From assembly GCF_001636845.1 (NCBI RefSeq), contig NZ_LITT01000064.1, forward strand, positions 62,001 to 126,000: a stretch of 64,000 nucleotides of DNA. The letters are read 5' to 3'. Made by a program: the position numbers and the translations under genes. How positions within the stretch are numbered: position 1 is the stretch's first letter; each line of letters starts with the position of its first letter. Source of the stretch: Clostridium ljungdahlii (GTDB lineage: Bacteria > Bacillota > Clostridia > Clostridiales > Clostridiaceae). Shown one piece after another: positions 25,339-34,356 of the stretch. The notes under the pieces were generated by a model. The model had not been told where the DNA came from, ran no database searches, and saw only the letters and a list, made by a program, of their open reading frames with translations.

Positions 25339-26100
25339 TTATCCAAAGTATCCATTCAGGTTTGTAACTGTTACACCACTGCTTTCTAATGATTTTCTAA
25401 CTGCAGTTGCCACCATAGCCGCATTAGGTGAATCACCATGAATACATACTGTGCATCCATTGACATCAATTATTTTTCCATCAATTGTATCAATTTTTCC
25501 TTCTTTTGCAACCTTAACTGCTCTATCAGCTACTTCCTGAGGTGAACGGGCTTTTTTAACTCTTTCAAGCATCCAGTTCCCATTTTCATCATAGCCAAGA
25601 TCAATCAAAACTTCTGGTGCTGTCTTTAAACCTCTCTTTTCTGCACGTTTTAAAGCCTCACATCCTGTATGAAGCATGATATAAAGATCTTTATTATATT
25701 CCTCAATGGTGTCAAGAAAAGTATCAATATACTTCTCCTGCTCACCAACCATACGGTACAATATTCCATGAGGTTTTACATGCTGCATTTTAAGATCGTG
25801 TAATTTTAAAAATGCATCCATTGCTCCTAATTGATATAACATATCGGATCTAAGTTCTTCAGCTGAAATATCCATCTGCCTTCTTCCAAATCCTTGCCTA
25901 TCAGGAAGACCTATATGTGCACCTACTGCTACTCCATATTTTTTTGCCCATTTTATGGTACTTTCCAAGACAAGGGGATCACCGGCATGAAAGCATGTTG
26001 CAATATTTGCAGATGTTACATAAGGCATAAGTGCTTCATCATCTCCAAGAATATAACGTCCGAAGCTTTCGCCCATATCAACATTAATATCTATCTTCAT
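25339..26100 (-). CDS. pxpA: LamB/YcsF (PxpA-type) 5-oxoprolinase subunit A homologue
   Basis: 253 aa deacetylase-fold protein. PxpA with PxpB and PxpC hydrolyses 5-oxoproline using ATP. Seen here: INVDMGESFGRY at the N-terminus, ANIATCFHAGDP (about residues 32-43), GAHIGLPDRQGFGRR (about 60-74), KPHGILY and CIHGDSPNA. The usual GAHPG reads GAHIG, a change in a conserved loop. It sits with a biotinyl protein and a biotin carboxylase nearby, which classical PxpABC does not need. The true substrate may therefore be another cyclic amide. Confidence 0.85.
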   Translation of the reverse strand: MKIDINVDMGESFGRYILGDDEALMPYVTSANIATCFHAGDPLVLESTIKWAKKYGVAVGAHIGLPDRQGFGRRQMDISAEELRSDMLYQLGAMDAFLKLHDLKMQHVKPHGILYRMVGEQEKYIDTFLDTIEEYNKDLYIMLHTGCEALKRAEKRGLKTAPEVLIDLGYDENGNWMLERVKKARSPQEVADRAVKVAKEGKIDTIDGKIIDVNGCTVCIHGDSPNAAMVATAVRKSLESSGVTVTNLNGYFG

Positions 26101-26115
26101 ACTGCTTCACCTCCA

Positions 26116-26334
26116 TTAAACTTCTAAAATAATCATAGGAGATCCTATATCCATTTCATCCCACTCAGCAACAAGAATTTCTTTTACTACACCTGCTTTT
26201 TCTGTCTGGCAGCTCATTTCTGTTTTCATACAGTTAATAACCGCAAGCTCCTGTCCTTCTTCAACTTTGTCACCAACATTTACTACTACTCGAGCTACAA
26301 GCCCAGGCATATGTGCTTTTAATGTATATTCCAT
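26116..26334 (-). CDS. Biotinyl (BCCP-like) carrier protein
   Basis: 72 aa, a single biotinyl domain. Lys37 in the motif NCMKTEM is the expected biotin site; the Met-Lys core is kept although the classic form is AMKM. The rest (HMPGLVARVVVNVGDKVEEGQ) fits the lipoyl/biotinyl fold. It lies between pxpA and pxpC. It should carry carboxybiotin from the biotin carboxylase encoded at 32016 to the PxpB/PxpC-like carboxyltransferase, as in split urea carboxylases (inference from gene set). Confidence 0.85.
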   Translation of the reverse strand: MEYTLKAHMPGLVARVVVNVGDKVEEGQELAVINCMKTEMSCQTEKAGVVKEILVAEWDEMDIGSPMIILEV

Positions 26335-26370
26335 AATTTTACCCTCCTGTTTTTTTATTTTTTGTTTTTA

Positions 26371-27354
26371 CTAATCAATAACTAAATCTGCTGCTTCAAA
26401 CATTGCTTCTCTCTCTTTACGTGCTTTTATCGCATCTTCTACAGTAACCAGCTTAAGTTTTACTTTATCTCTTGCAGGTATCCCCTGTCCAATTTTCCAG
26501 AGATCTGCATTAATAACATTTGCAACACATACAAAGCCACCTAATGTAGGTCCATCTGCAATAAGCAGAGAAGGGGTATTTCCAGTTACATTAACCGCGC
26601 CGCGCATATTGTAACCATGATCAACAATATTTGAAGGGTGGCTTCCGCCTTTTCCACCATCCTCACGTGCCCAAAAATAATCTGGTACTTCCTGCAAACG
26701 ATAAGCCGCTCTGTTTGCATTATGTGAGATTTTCATTGGTGTACTAAACAAATAATCCATTCCGCTTTCCGTTACATAGTCAGGTACTGAATTAGGTCCT
26801 GGAATAGTTCTTAATTCCCATTCATTCACGTATTCAGGTATATACTTAGGATTTAATTTTCTGCCAGCAATTCCTGAAGCATCTTTTCTATTCACCTTTA
26901 TAACGTCATCTTTTGCAAGCTTGCGTCCTTCAAAACCGCCGTAGCTTCCAAAAAGACAAGTTGATTTACTTCCAAGATATTCTGGAACATCAATTTCTCC
27001 TGCTATACACACATAAGCTCTGAAACCCGCTTCTCCAAAGTGTGAAAATTTAAGTATATCACCTGCTTTAACTGCAATTGCTTCCCACATTGGTACAGCA
27101 CTTTCATTAATTGTAGGGCTCATGTCACTTCCTGTTATTGCAATAACTCCGTCTTCTACAATTTCAAACTGGCAATAACCACCGGCGATTTCTAAAGCTG
27201 CGTCACCTTTTTTATTTCCTAAAATTAAGTTTCCAAGCTGTAATGCAAGGCTGTCCATTGCACCTGCGGCAGCCATTCCAAGTCCCATGTATCCAAGTCT
27301 TCCTGGCCAATCTTCTACCAAAACTTCAATTCCACCATTTATAACTTTAATCAT
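26371..27354 (-). CDS. pxpC: PxpC/AHS2-type carboxyltransferase subunit
   Basis: 327 aa of the allophanate-hydrolase-subunit-2 / KipA family. Typical stretches are VEDWPGRLGYMGLGMAAAGAMDSLA near the N-terminus (read in two parts, residues 10-34), GAALEIAGG-like DAALEIAGGYCQF, the GSHPSNIVDHGYNMRGAVN motif and DGPTLGGFVCVANVI in the last third. Homologues form PxpC of 5-oxoprolinase and half of the urea-carboxylase carboxyltransferase. It is followed by pxpB upstream in the same operon. Biotin genes beside it favour the carboxyltransferase reading. Confidence 0.87.
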   Translation of the reverse strand: MIKVINGGIEVLVEDWPGRLGYMGLGMAAAGAMDSLALQLGNLILGNKKGDAALEIAGGYCQFEIVEDGVIAITGSDMSPTINESAVPMWEAIAVKAGDILKFSHFGEAGFRAYVCIAGEIDVPEYLGSKSTCLFGSYGGFEGRKLAKDDVIKVNRKDASGIAGRKLNPKYIPEYVNEWELRTIPGPNSVPDYVTESGMDYLFSTPMKISHNANRAAYRLQEVPDYFWAREDGGKGGSHPSNIVDHGYNMRGAVNVTGNTPSLLIADGPTLGGFVCVANVINADLWKIGQGIPARDKVKLKLVTVEDAIKARKEREAMFEAADLVID

Positions 27355-27382
27355 ATTTTTTACCTCCTTCTTACATTATTTA

Positions 27383-28366
27383 TTAGAGCTTAGGTGCTAT
27401 TTTGGAGCCTTGTTCCTGGCGCCTCGCAAATTCTTTGGCACCTTTAACAACTTCTGGTTTTGCAAGGAATTCAAGATAATCCTTAACAACAATCTGACTT
27501 TCCTGAATATCATATACGTAATCTGTTTTTTCATGAACATGATCATATATATCTAATATTTCTTTTTCTGAAACCTCTACGAATTTTATGCGATCCCCTG
27601 ATGGACGGTATAAAAATGGTCCGTCTTTAAATTGTGGATGTTTCATTGATAACTGAAATGTAGGAATAGTACGTCCAAATAATTGATATCCACCACCAGT
27701 TGCTGTAGTATAGGTAAATAAGCAAGCTCCACCTATACCAACTGCTCCTTCTGGGGTCCATATACGCGGAGGATTGTATTTTGGTACAATCATTTTGCAT
27801 CTTGGATCCATTGGCCAGAAAAAGCCACCACCCGGCCAGAAGCCGCATCCGCTATTATACCAATAAGTATCTAATAACATATGTTTAATATCGTCTACAG
27901 TGCATCCATTGCATAGAGCCATGTAATCAAGATTATATCCATCCTTGCAGTTTGGTGCATCAGGACGAATCTGTTTTAAATACATTTCAACTGCCTTTTT
28001 AGTTTGACTATCCTCAAAAGCAATTGGCAATGTAATTATTCTTGAATCAATTACCATATCATCAACACCAGCAATAGATTCTTCTGCATCTTTAATCTTG
28101 TCAATAAGTTCTTGTGGGGAAATAACGGTAGGATCAAAATGTATCATATTTGCTCTTAAACTTGGTAATGTCTCAATTAATCCCTTGATATTCATTTTCT
28201 TAACCTTTGCATCCACTGCCAGGATTCTAAAGGAATCCAGCAGTTCCGCCCTCTGTTCATAACCATATTCCACTTGAATAAAGCCATCACCTGCCTGGCG
28301 GAATAATATTTCAATTCTGTCACCTTTAGCAGGAAGAGTATCAATAATAACATCATACTTGCTCAT
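27383..28366 (-). CDS. pxpB: PxpB/AHS1-type carboxyltransferase subunit, long form
   Basis: 327 aa of the allophanate-hydrolase-subunit-1 / KipI family. The core motifs are NSGCGFWPGGGFFWPMDPR (about residues 173-191), PEGAVGIGGACLFTY and GGGYQLFGRTIP. It is some 80-90 residues longer than ordinary PxpB and lacks the common GFxPGFPYL form, with a tryptophan-rich version instead. That makes it closer to the AHS1 portion of urea carboxylases. It precedes pxpC by about 28 bp. Together with PxpC, the biotinyl protein and a biotin carboxylase it would form a split biotin-dependent carboxylase. Confidence 0.83.
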   Translation of the reverse strand: MSKYDVIIDTLPAKGDRIEILFRQAGDGFIQVEYGYEQRAELLDSFRILAVDAKVKKMNIKGLIETLPSLRANMIHFDPTVISPQELIDKIKDAEESIAGVDDMVIDSRIITLPIAFEDSQTKKAVEMYLKQIRPDAPNCKDGYNLDYMALCNGCTVDDIKHMLLDTYWYNSGCGFWPGGGFFWPMDPRCKMIVPKYNPPRIWTPEGAVGIGGACLFTYTTATGGGYQLFGRTIPTFQLSMKHPQFKDGPFLYRPSGDRIKFVEVSEKEILDIYDHVHEKTDYVYDIQESQIVVKDYLEFLAKPEVVKGAKEFARRQEQGSKIAPKL

Positions 28367-28435
28367 ACTTTTTCCTCCCTTTTTACATTTAATTATTGAT
28401 TCAATTGTATAATTTACTTATAATAGAAAAGTGAC

Positions 28436-29794
28436 TTACTTTTGCATACACTTACAAATTGCTTTTTCAAAAATATCTAATCCTGCTTCAAGCTGCTTGT
28501 CTGTAATTACAAGTGGTGCTAAAAAGCGGATAACATTTCCATAAACACCTGAGTTCTCAATCATAAGTCCATTTTGGACTGCTTCTTGAATAACTGCTGA
28601 TACAATTTCAGGATTTGGATCTTTCTTTTCTTTGTTTTTTACAAATTCTATTCCAACCATTCCTCCGAGTCCTCTTACATCTCCAACAATCTCATACTTT
28701 TCTTTCCATTCCATATAGCGTTTCATTACTTTCTTACCTATTTCCATAGAGCGGTCAGCCAAATTATCTCTTTCCATAATTTCTATCACTTTTAATGCTG
28801 CTGCACATGCTACTGCATTTCCACAGAAGGTTCCTCCAATTGTTCCAGGTCTTACTGCCTCCATAACCTCTTTCCTTGCTGTTATTGCACTTAATGGCAT
28901 ACCAGCCGCAATAGACTTTGCAGTTGCTATTATATCTGGAGCTGCTCCTGCTTCCTTCCAATATTCAGAAGCAAACATTTTACCTGTACGGCAGAAACCG
29001 CATTGTACCTCATCTGCAACAAGCAATATACCATATTTATCACAAATAGTTCTTACTGCTTTAACCCATTCAATCGGAGCTGGAATAAATCCGCCTTCAC
29101 CCTGAAGTGGTTCTACTACTATGGCTGCTACATACTCTGGTGGTGAAGCTTGATCAAATACTTTTTTAATACTTTCTATATAATAATTAATGGTTTCACT
29201 CTCTGGCATTCCTTCAGGCCTTCTATATAAATATGGGAATTCTGCACGATACACACCATCTGGAAAAGGTCCCATTCCATAGGCATAAGATTTTTTCGAT
29301 GTCATTGCCATGGTCATAACTGTACGTCCATGAAATGCTCCTGAAAATACAATTATATTTGGTCTCTTTGTAAAAGCTTTTGCTATTTTTACTGCATTTT
29401 CATCAGCCTCTGCTCCGCTATTTGCGAAAAACGTTTTTTTATTTTCTCCCTTTACAGGAACAATGGAATTCATTTTTTCTGCCAGCTTAACATATCCTTC
29501 ATGTGTAACAATATTAAACATACCGTGGAAGTATTTTTCTGACTGTTCTTTCACAGCTTCAACCACTTCTGGATGTGAAAATCCAATATTCAGTACGCCT
29601 ACACCGCCAGTCCAGTCAAGAAAATAATTTCCATCAACATCCTCAATCATCGCACCTTCTGCCCTTTTTATTACAACAGGATATACACATTTAATCGCGG
29701 AAGGTACTGCCTCTGACCTTCTTCGTATTACTTCTGCTGCTTTCGCCCCCGGGACCTGATCAGTTATTATTTGGGGTAATTCTTCCTTCAACAT
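28436..29794 (-). CDS. Class III aminotransferase, GABA-transaminase-like
   Basis: 452 aa PLP enzyme. Visible are the ANSGAEADENAVKIAK cofactor-phosphate motif, FHGRTVMTMAMTSK, EPLQGEGGFIPAP, LLVADEVQCGFCRTG with the PLP-binding Asp, and the Schiff-base lysine in TAKSIAAGMPL (about residue 291). It is the first gene of the pxp operon. Such enzymes transaminate omega-amino acids, for example 4-aminobutyrate to succinate semialdehyde. Next to a lactam-opening system this makes chemical sense: lactam to amino acid, amino acid to aldehyde acid. Ornithine or 5-aminovalerate are alternative substrates. Confidence 0.85.
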   Translation of the reverse strand: MLKEELPQIITDQVPGAKAAEVIRRRSEAVPSAIKCVYPVVIKRAEGAMIEDVDGNYFLDWTGGVGVLNIGFSHPEVVEAVKEQSEKYFHGMFNIVTHEGYVKLAEKMNSIVPVKGENKKTFFANSGAEADENAVKIAKAFTKRPNIIVFSGAFHGRTVMTMAMTSKKSYAYGMGPFPDGVYRAEFPYLYRRPEGMPESETINYYIESIKKVFDQASPPEYVAAIVVEPLQGEGGFIPAPIEWVKAVRTICDKYGILLVADEVQCGFCRTGKMFASEYWKEAGAAPDIIATAKSIAAGMPLSAITARKEVMEAVRPGTIGGTFCGNAVACAAALKVIEIMERDNLADRSMEIGKKVMKRYMEWKEKYEIVGDVRGLGGMVGIEFVKNKEKKDPNPEIVSAVIQEAVQNGLMIENSGVYGNVIRFLAPLVITDKQLEAGLDIFEKAICKCMQK

Positions 29795-30574
29795 TTTTAA
29801 GCCTCCTTAAACTGGTAACTAATTTTTTAAACATGGCATTTTGTATTAAATTATTTAATTGTTAAATTGTCAATTTTAAATCATGTAAACTGTTACAATT
29901 TTTTATAGTCATTTTTGCAAGAACTAAATTAATAAAATTCAAAATAAAAATTAAAAGCATAATATTCACTTCTTTTTCATCAATATTGAATGATTAAATA
30001 CTACAATATTTCATTTTGCATAACAATAGCATATGAACACAAACTTTATTTATCTAATTTGTGCTGAATATACATAAGGCGCATGGATGAAGCTTTCCCA
30101 TATCTTTTTTTCTTTGATATTGTATATTTTTTTAATAAAATATTATAAATTGTGTGATAAATTATTAAAAAAACTAAATAACTATTTATAATTTGTTAAT
30201 TTTAAAAGGTGATATTTACGAATTATTGTTAGTTTTAACTACTACATGCCTAGTAAATTACTATCTGGGAAAAACTTATATTTGAAATGTTCAATTTAAC
30301 ATAATGTTTATCTTATATGGTTTTTCCAACATATAACAAGAACTATCTCATCTATATTTTAATATTGATAAGATAGTTCTATATTTTATCCGATGACTAC
30401 CTGCTCTAATACTCTCACTTTCCCAAGTGAGAGTAAAGAGCATCTACATCCCTGGATAACGATTTTCCCTAAAGGATAACGTCTTCTAAGTGCTGAAGCA
30501 CTAAGAATCCTGTTAATAAGCATCAGGTGGAGTCAAAACTCCATCTGATGCCAAGAACTCTGTTTATCACACAT
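29795..30574. other. Long intergenic region before the aminotransferase operon
   Basis: 780 bp, very AT-rich, no credible gene. It should hold the aminotransferase operon promoter near its left end. Repeat copy R3 occupies 30384-30567. The rest shows no clear structure to me. Confidence 0.7.
30384..30567 (-). repeat. Structured interspersed repeat, copy R3 (full length)
   Basis: 184 bp, minus orientation, starting six bases after the stop codon of the PucR-type gene. All four hairpins are present: GCATCAGATGGAGT/ACTCCACCTGATGC, TTCTTAGTGC/GCACTTAGAAG, the paired GTTATCC motifs, and ACTCTCACTT/AAGTGAGAGT. In the last hairpin two base pairs differ from R2 with pairing kept. Confidence 0.87.
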
Positions 30575-31726
30575 TTACAATCTCATATATTCTTTAATAT
30601 AAAAGGCCATCCTTAAATTAAATTTATCCTCCGTTGAGGTTAAATCTTTTTTTAACAGGTCATGTATTTTTTTCATGCGGTAATTGATGGTATTGCGATG
30701 GTTATATAGGAAATTTGCAGTTTCCTGAATGCTGCCGTCAAAATCCAAATATACTTTCAGAGTTTTTAGCAGTTGAGTGTTATTTTTCCTGTCATAATCT
30801 ATTATGGGATCAAGCATTTCAAAATATATATTTTGAAGTAATTCTTTATTAGATACAGAACTCAATATGCGAAATATACCAAGCTCATCAAAATACACAC
30901 AGTCCTTATTTGAATCTTTAGCTGTTTTTAACGCATAGGAAGCAGTAGAGTAGCTAAAATAAAGTTTTGATAATGAAGAAACTTTTTCACCTATTCCTAT
31001 TTGTGGTCTTAATATCGATGAGTTTAAAGTTATTTCATTATCAACTATTTCAAAATAGTTTTCCATAAGATTATTTAGCAATTTTTTTGGGCATTCCTGC
31101 AGAATCAAAATATAATAGTTATTTTTTAAAAATATGTGATATTTTATTGACAAAAGATTAATACAATTTTGTAATTTCAGCGGTGAACTAATATTAGTTA
31201 TTTTAGCTGCATAATAAGAAGATTCTGTAGGATAACCATTTGAATTTAAAAGAGGAATATAATTTTTAACATTTTGAGAATCGAATATTATATTATAAAA
31301 CAGCTTAGACAAAGTATTTTCCAGGTACTTATCCATAAATATCTTATTACAGTAATCCTGCATAATATCAGAAATATGTATTTCCCAAGGCATTATAAAA
31401 AGAGGAAAATTTTCTGAATTGCACAGTTCAATAACTTCTCTAGAAATATCCTTAATAAGAATATATTTATCAGTATTTATTAACAAACCGCTGCATTTTC
31501 GGTAAATTAATTCTCTAATTAATTCATAAAGCCAGCTTATTTTTGTTCCAGCTGACAAACCAGTAGTAATAACTAATTCATTTTCTCTTAGAAAATCTGC
31601 ATTTTCTATATCTTCAGCAAGATATACCCATGTTATATCATTTATGAGGCCTTTTTTCCCTGCAATTAACTTGATCTTATATATTTCTTTTGAAGATGAA
31701 TAAAATTCAGATAAAAGATAACTCAT
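30575..31726 (-). CDS. PucR-family transcriptional regulator of the carboxylase cluster
   Basis: 383 aa. The N-terminal PucR purine-catabolism-regulator-type domain is visible (LIAGKKGLINDITWVYLAED, FLRENELVITTGLSAG, about residues 20-60). A middle CdaR/GGDEF-like part follows (GIGEKVSSLSKLYFSYSTASYALKTA). The C-terminal helix-turn-helix is in DFDGSIQETANFLYNHRNTINYRMKKI, read in two halves. It lies between the aminotransferase/pxp operon and the divergent biotin carboxylase gene, so it probably controls both. PucR members respond to nitrogen compounds, which fits a cyclic amide as inducer (inference). Confidence 0.85.
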   Translation of the reverse strand: MSYLLSEFYSSSKEIYKIKLIAGKKGLINDITWVYLAEDIENADFLRENELVITTGLSAGTKISWLYELIRELIYRKCSGLLINTDKYILIKDISREVIELCNSENFPLFIMPWEIHISDIMQDYCNKIFMDKYLENTLSKLFYNIIFDSQNVKNYIPLLNSNGYPTESSYYAAKITNISSPLKLQNCINLLSIKYHIFLKNNYYILILQECPKKLLNNLMENYFEIVDNEITLNSSILRPQIGIGEKVSSLSKLYFSYSTASYALKTAKDSNKDCVYFDELGIFRILSSVSNKELLQNIYFEMLDPIIDYDRKNNTQLLKTLKVYLDFDGSIQETANFLYNHRNTINYRMKKIHDLLKKDLTSTEDKFNLRMAFYIKEYMRL

Positions 31727-31841
31727 ATTTTGACTCCCTTTTATAATTTAAAATTGATTTTTTAATAGTATATCATAAATTTTTTTATTTGTTTTGTACT
31801 CACAGCATAAAAAAATTAGGAAAATTTGTGTTTGTTTACTG

Positions 31842-31932
31842 TTGTCATAAAATTTAAAATATGCTATAGTTTAATCTAACAAGGACATGGCAATGTATCT
31901 GTTAGAGTTATTTTGCCATGTCCTTGTTTTTT
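31842..31932 (+). ncRNA. Strong promoter running straight into a terminator-like hairpin
   Basis: TTGTCA (31842-31847) and TATAGT (31865-31870) are 17 bp apart. Transcription would begin near 31877. A perfect 16-bp stem, AACAAGGACATGGCAA at 31878-31893 with its complement at 31913-31928, follows at once and ends in TTTTTT. The product would be a roughly 55-nt hairpin RNA unless transcription reads through into the biotin carboxylase gene at 32016. It is either an attenuator or a small RNA. Confidence 0.65.
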
Positions 31933-32015
31933 ATCTGCATAATTGTAAGCTGTTATGAGTGGTTATTATAGAACTGCATCAATAAAACAATAATTTATTT
32001 AAAAGGAGTGCTAAC

Positions 32016-33977
32016 ATGATAAAAAAAATTTTAATTGCAAATCGCGGTGAAATTGTAAACAGAATTATTCATACATGTAATAAACTTAACATTGAAACTG
32101 TTGTTGTATATTCAGACGCTGATAAAAATGCTAATTACATTAACAAAGCTTCAGAAAGCTATAATATCGGCCCCTCTGCACCTGTTAAAAGTTATTTAAA
32201 TATTGATGCACTTGTAGCTGTTATTAAGAAATCAGGGGCAGATGCAGTACATCCCGGATATGGATTTTTATCAGAGGCAGCATCATTCGCTAATGCAGTT
32301 GCTGCTGCAGGTGCAAAATGGATCGGACCTGACCCTTCGATTCTAGAAAACATCGAATCCAAATGTTATTGCCGTATTATTGCTAATAAATTAGGGGTTC
32401 CGGTTACACCAGGAACAATTAAGCCAATTTCCAGTGTAAAAGAAATTTATGATACTGCAGAGAAAGTGGAATTGCCTATTTTACTTAAATTGGACAAAGG
32501 CGGTGGAGGTAAGGGAATAGAAAAAATTACTTATTTTGAATCTGAAAAAGTTACACAGGCTATTTTCGAAAGCATGCAGAGAATAGGAAATATGGCATTT
32601 GCAAGCGGAGATATTTACATTGAAAAAGCAGTACTATCTCCAAGGCACATAGAAGTACAGTTTATATCAGATGACTATGGAAATGTAGTCTGTTTAGGAG
32701 AAAGAGAATGTTCTATTCAGAGAAGATATCAGAAGATTATTGAAGAATCACCGTCAGCTGTAGTTACTGAAGAAGACAGAAAGAAACTTTATTCATATAC
32801 ACAAAAAATAATCAAGGAAATGAAATATTCTGGAGCAGGCACCATTGAATATTTAAGAGGTGCTGATGGAAACTATTATTTTATGGAGATAAATGCAAGA
32901 CTTCAAGTAGAACATCCAGTATCTGAATATGTTGTAAATATGGATTTAGTAGAAAATCAAATTCATGTTGCAAACGGAGAAAAATTGCCATTTAAGCAGG
33001 AAGATATTAAACTAAAAGGACACAGCATTGAATGCCGTATTTATGCAGAAGACCCCAAAACATTTAAACCTTCTCCAGGTACAATTACAAGTTTATCTTT
33101 TCCTGATACGTCAGATGGAACTGTTCGTATAGAGCATGCTATTCATGAAGGATACAAGATTTCTCCATTTTATGATCCTATGCTCTGTAAACTTGTGGTT
33201 TGGGAAAAAGATAGAAATACATGCATTACCAATATGATAAAAGCATTGAAAGACTTTAAGCTAGAAGGAGTTTCTACAACCATAAATACTGATATTGCAA
33301 TAATGCGAAATAAAAACTTTGTCTCCGGCAACTTTACCACAGCCTTTCTAGAAAATGAAAAAGTAAATATCGGATTAGAAAATTATGTAATAACTATTTC
33401 CCGTCAATTTGGGAGTCTGGGACGTCCCATTGCTAAAAAAATGGCTGAATTGTTAGGTGTTGAATATTACGACAGGGATATCGTAGAAGAAGCTGCAAAA
33501 AAGATGAATTTGCCTGTATCTACTATTGACAGTGGAGAAGAAATAGATAAAAATGAATACAAAAAAATGAAATTTCCACTAGGAACTAGTTCAGAAAAGA
33601 TACAGGAAGAAATATTTGAAGCCCAAAAGAAAATCATCTGTGATCTGGCAGATAAATCATCCTGTATATTTGTAGGAAGATGCTCTGACTATATTTTAAG
33701 AAACCATTCAAATCATTTCAGCATATTTATCTATGCTCCATATGAGATACGAAAGGAAAATTGTATCAATATACTTCATATAAAGCCAGATGAAGCTGAT
33801 AAGTTGATTAAAGAAGTTGATGAAGCACGTCAGCTATACAGCCTAAGTTATGCAAAATCATACAGTGATAATGTACTTTACAAAGACATTTTAATTAACA
33901 GCAGCCTGTTCGGCGGAGTTGATGAAACAGCAAAGGTATTAGTTAACATGATTAGAAAGAAATTTAATCTTGCTTAG
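32016..33977 (+). CDS. Biotin carboxylase fused to a cytidylate-kinase-like domain
   Basis: 653 aa. Residues 1 to about 445 are a complete biotin carboxylase: KILIANRGEIVNRI, HPGYGFLSE, the glycine loop KGGGGKGIEKI, GERECSIQRRYQK, EINARLQVEHPVSE and a C-terminal domain. It would carboxylate the biotinyl protein at 26116. Residues from about 452 to the end match the cytidylate-kinase-like family: VITISRQFGSLGRPIAKKMA, LGVEYYDRDIVEEAA and CIFVGRCSDYILRN. No stop, start or ribosome site separates the two parts. I know of no standard biotin carboxylase with this tail. It is divergent from the PucR regulator and the pxp operon. Confidence 0.85.
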   Translation: MIKKILIANRGEIVNRIIHTCNKLNIETVVVYSDADKNANYINKASESYNIGPSAPVKSYLNIDALVAVIKKSGADAVHPGYGFLSEAASFANAVAAAGAKWIGPDPSILENIESKCYCRIIANKLGVPVTPGTIKPISSVKEIYDTAEKVELPILLKLDKGGGGKGIEKITYFESEKVTQAIFESMQRIGNMAFASGDIYIEKAVLSPRHIEVQFISDDYGNVVCLGERECSIQRRYQKIIEESPSAVVTEEDRKKLYSYTQKIIKEMKYSGAGTIEYLRGADGNYYFMEINARLQVEHPVSEYVVNMDLVENQIHVANGEKLPFKQEDIKLKGHSIECRIYAEDPKTFKPSPGTITSLSFPDTSDGTVRIEHAIHEGYKISPFYDPMLCKLVVWEKDRNTCITNMIKALKDFKLEGVSTTINTDIAIMRNKNFVSGNFTTAFLENEKVNIGLENYVITISRQFGSLGRPIAKKMAELLGVEYYDRDIVEEAAKKMNLPVSTIDSGEEIDKNEYKKMKFPLGTSSEKIQEEIFEAQKKIICDLADKSSCIFVGRCSDYILRNHSNHFSIFIYAPYEIRKENCINILHIKPDEADKLIKEVDEARQLYSLSYAKSYSDNVLYKDILINSSLFGGVDETAKVLVNMIRKKFNLA

Positions 33978-33981
33978 TGGA

Positions 33982-34023
33982 AATGGGTATAGATTTGTGT
34001 AAAAAGCAAATCTATACCCATTC
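33982..34023 (+). terminator. Terminator of the biotin carboxylase gene
   Basis: AATGGGTATAGATTTG / CAAATCTATACCCATT stem of about 16 bp with a short loop just behind the stop codon. No strong T-run follows, but the stem is perfect. Confidence 0.75.
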
Positions 34024-34089
34024 CAAATTTAAAGAGCTGAAGATTGTAAAAAGTATCCAGAGTATAAGTTAATTTTTCGTTTGGGAACT

Positions 34090-34356
34090 TTATACGCACT
34101 CTTGTGATACATCACCTTCTATGCTGCTTATAATTACAACTTGATCCGGCAAATCTTCAATTTCAATTTTAATTTCTGTAGATTCATCTACTATGCCTTT
34201 ATTAAAATTTTTAAGATACTCATAGAGATTACATGAGTTAATATGACTGTTCTCATTTACATTCACAGTTAATTTATTTACTCTTAAAAATTTTTTTGAT
34301 TTACAACATTCCATTAAACCCTTGGATATCTTACTCAATAATATGGTATTATCCAT
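34090..34356 (-). CDS. Small protein resembling the HypA N-terminal domain
   Basis: 88 aa. The order of elements (KGLMECCKSKKFLRVNKLTV, then LYEYLKNFNKGIVDESTEI and KIEIEDLP) resembles the nickel-insertion protein HypA. However, it lacks the N-terminal Met-His-Glu nickel motif and the CxxC zinc domain. A good ribosome site (GAGGAGGGAC on the minus strand) shows that it is likely a real gene. The function cannot be assigned; it may be a HypA-derived protein with a new role. It stands alone between the carboxylase and ilvN. Confidence 0.5.
   Translation of the reverse strand: MDNTILLSKISKGLMECCKSKKFLRVNKLTVNVNENSHINSCNLYEYLKNFNKGIVDESTEIKIEIEDLPDQVVIISSIEGDVSQECV

Noticed and set aside
24827-28366. 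Plain 5-oxoprolinase (PxpABC) operon as full explanation
   Set aside because: It does not account for the biotinyl protein, the biotin carboxylase or the long PxpB form, so I kept the names but not the simple function.
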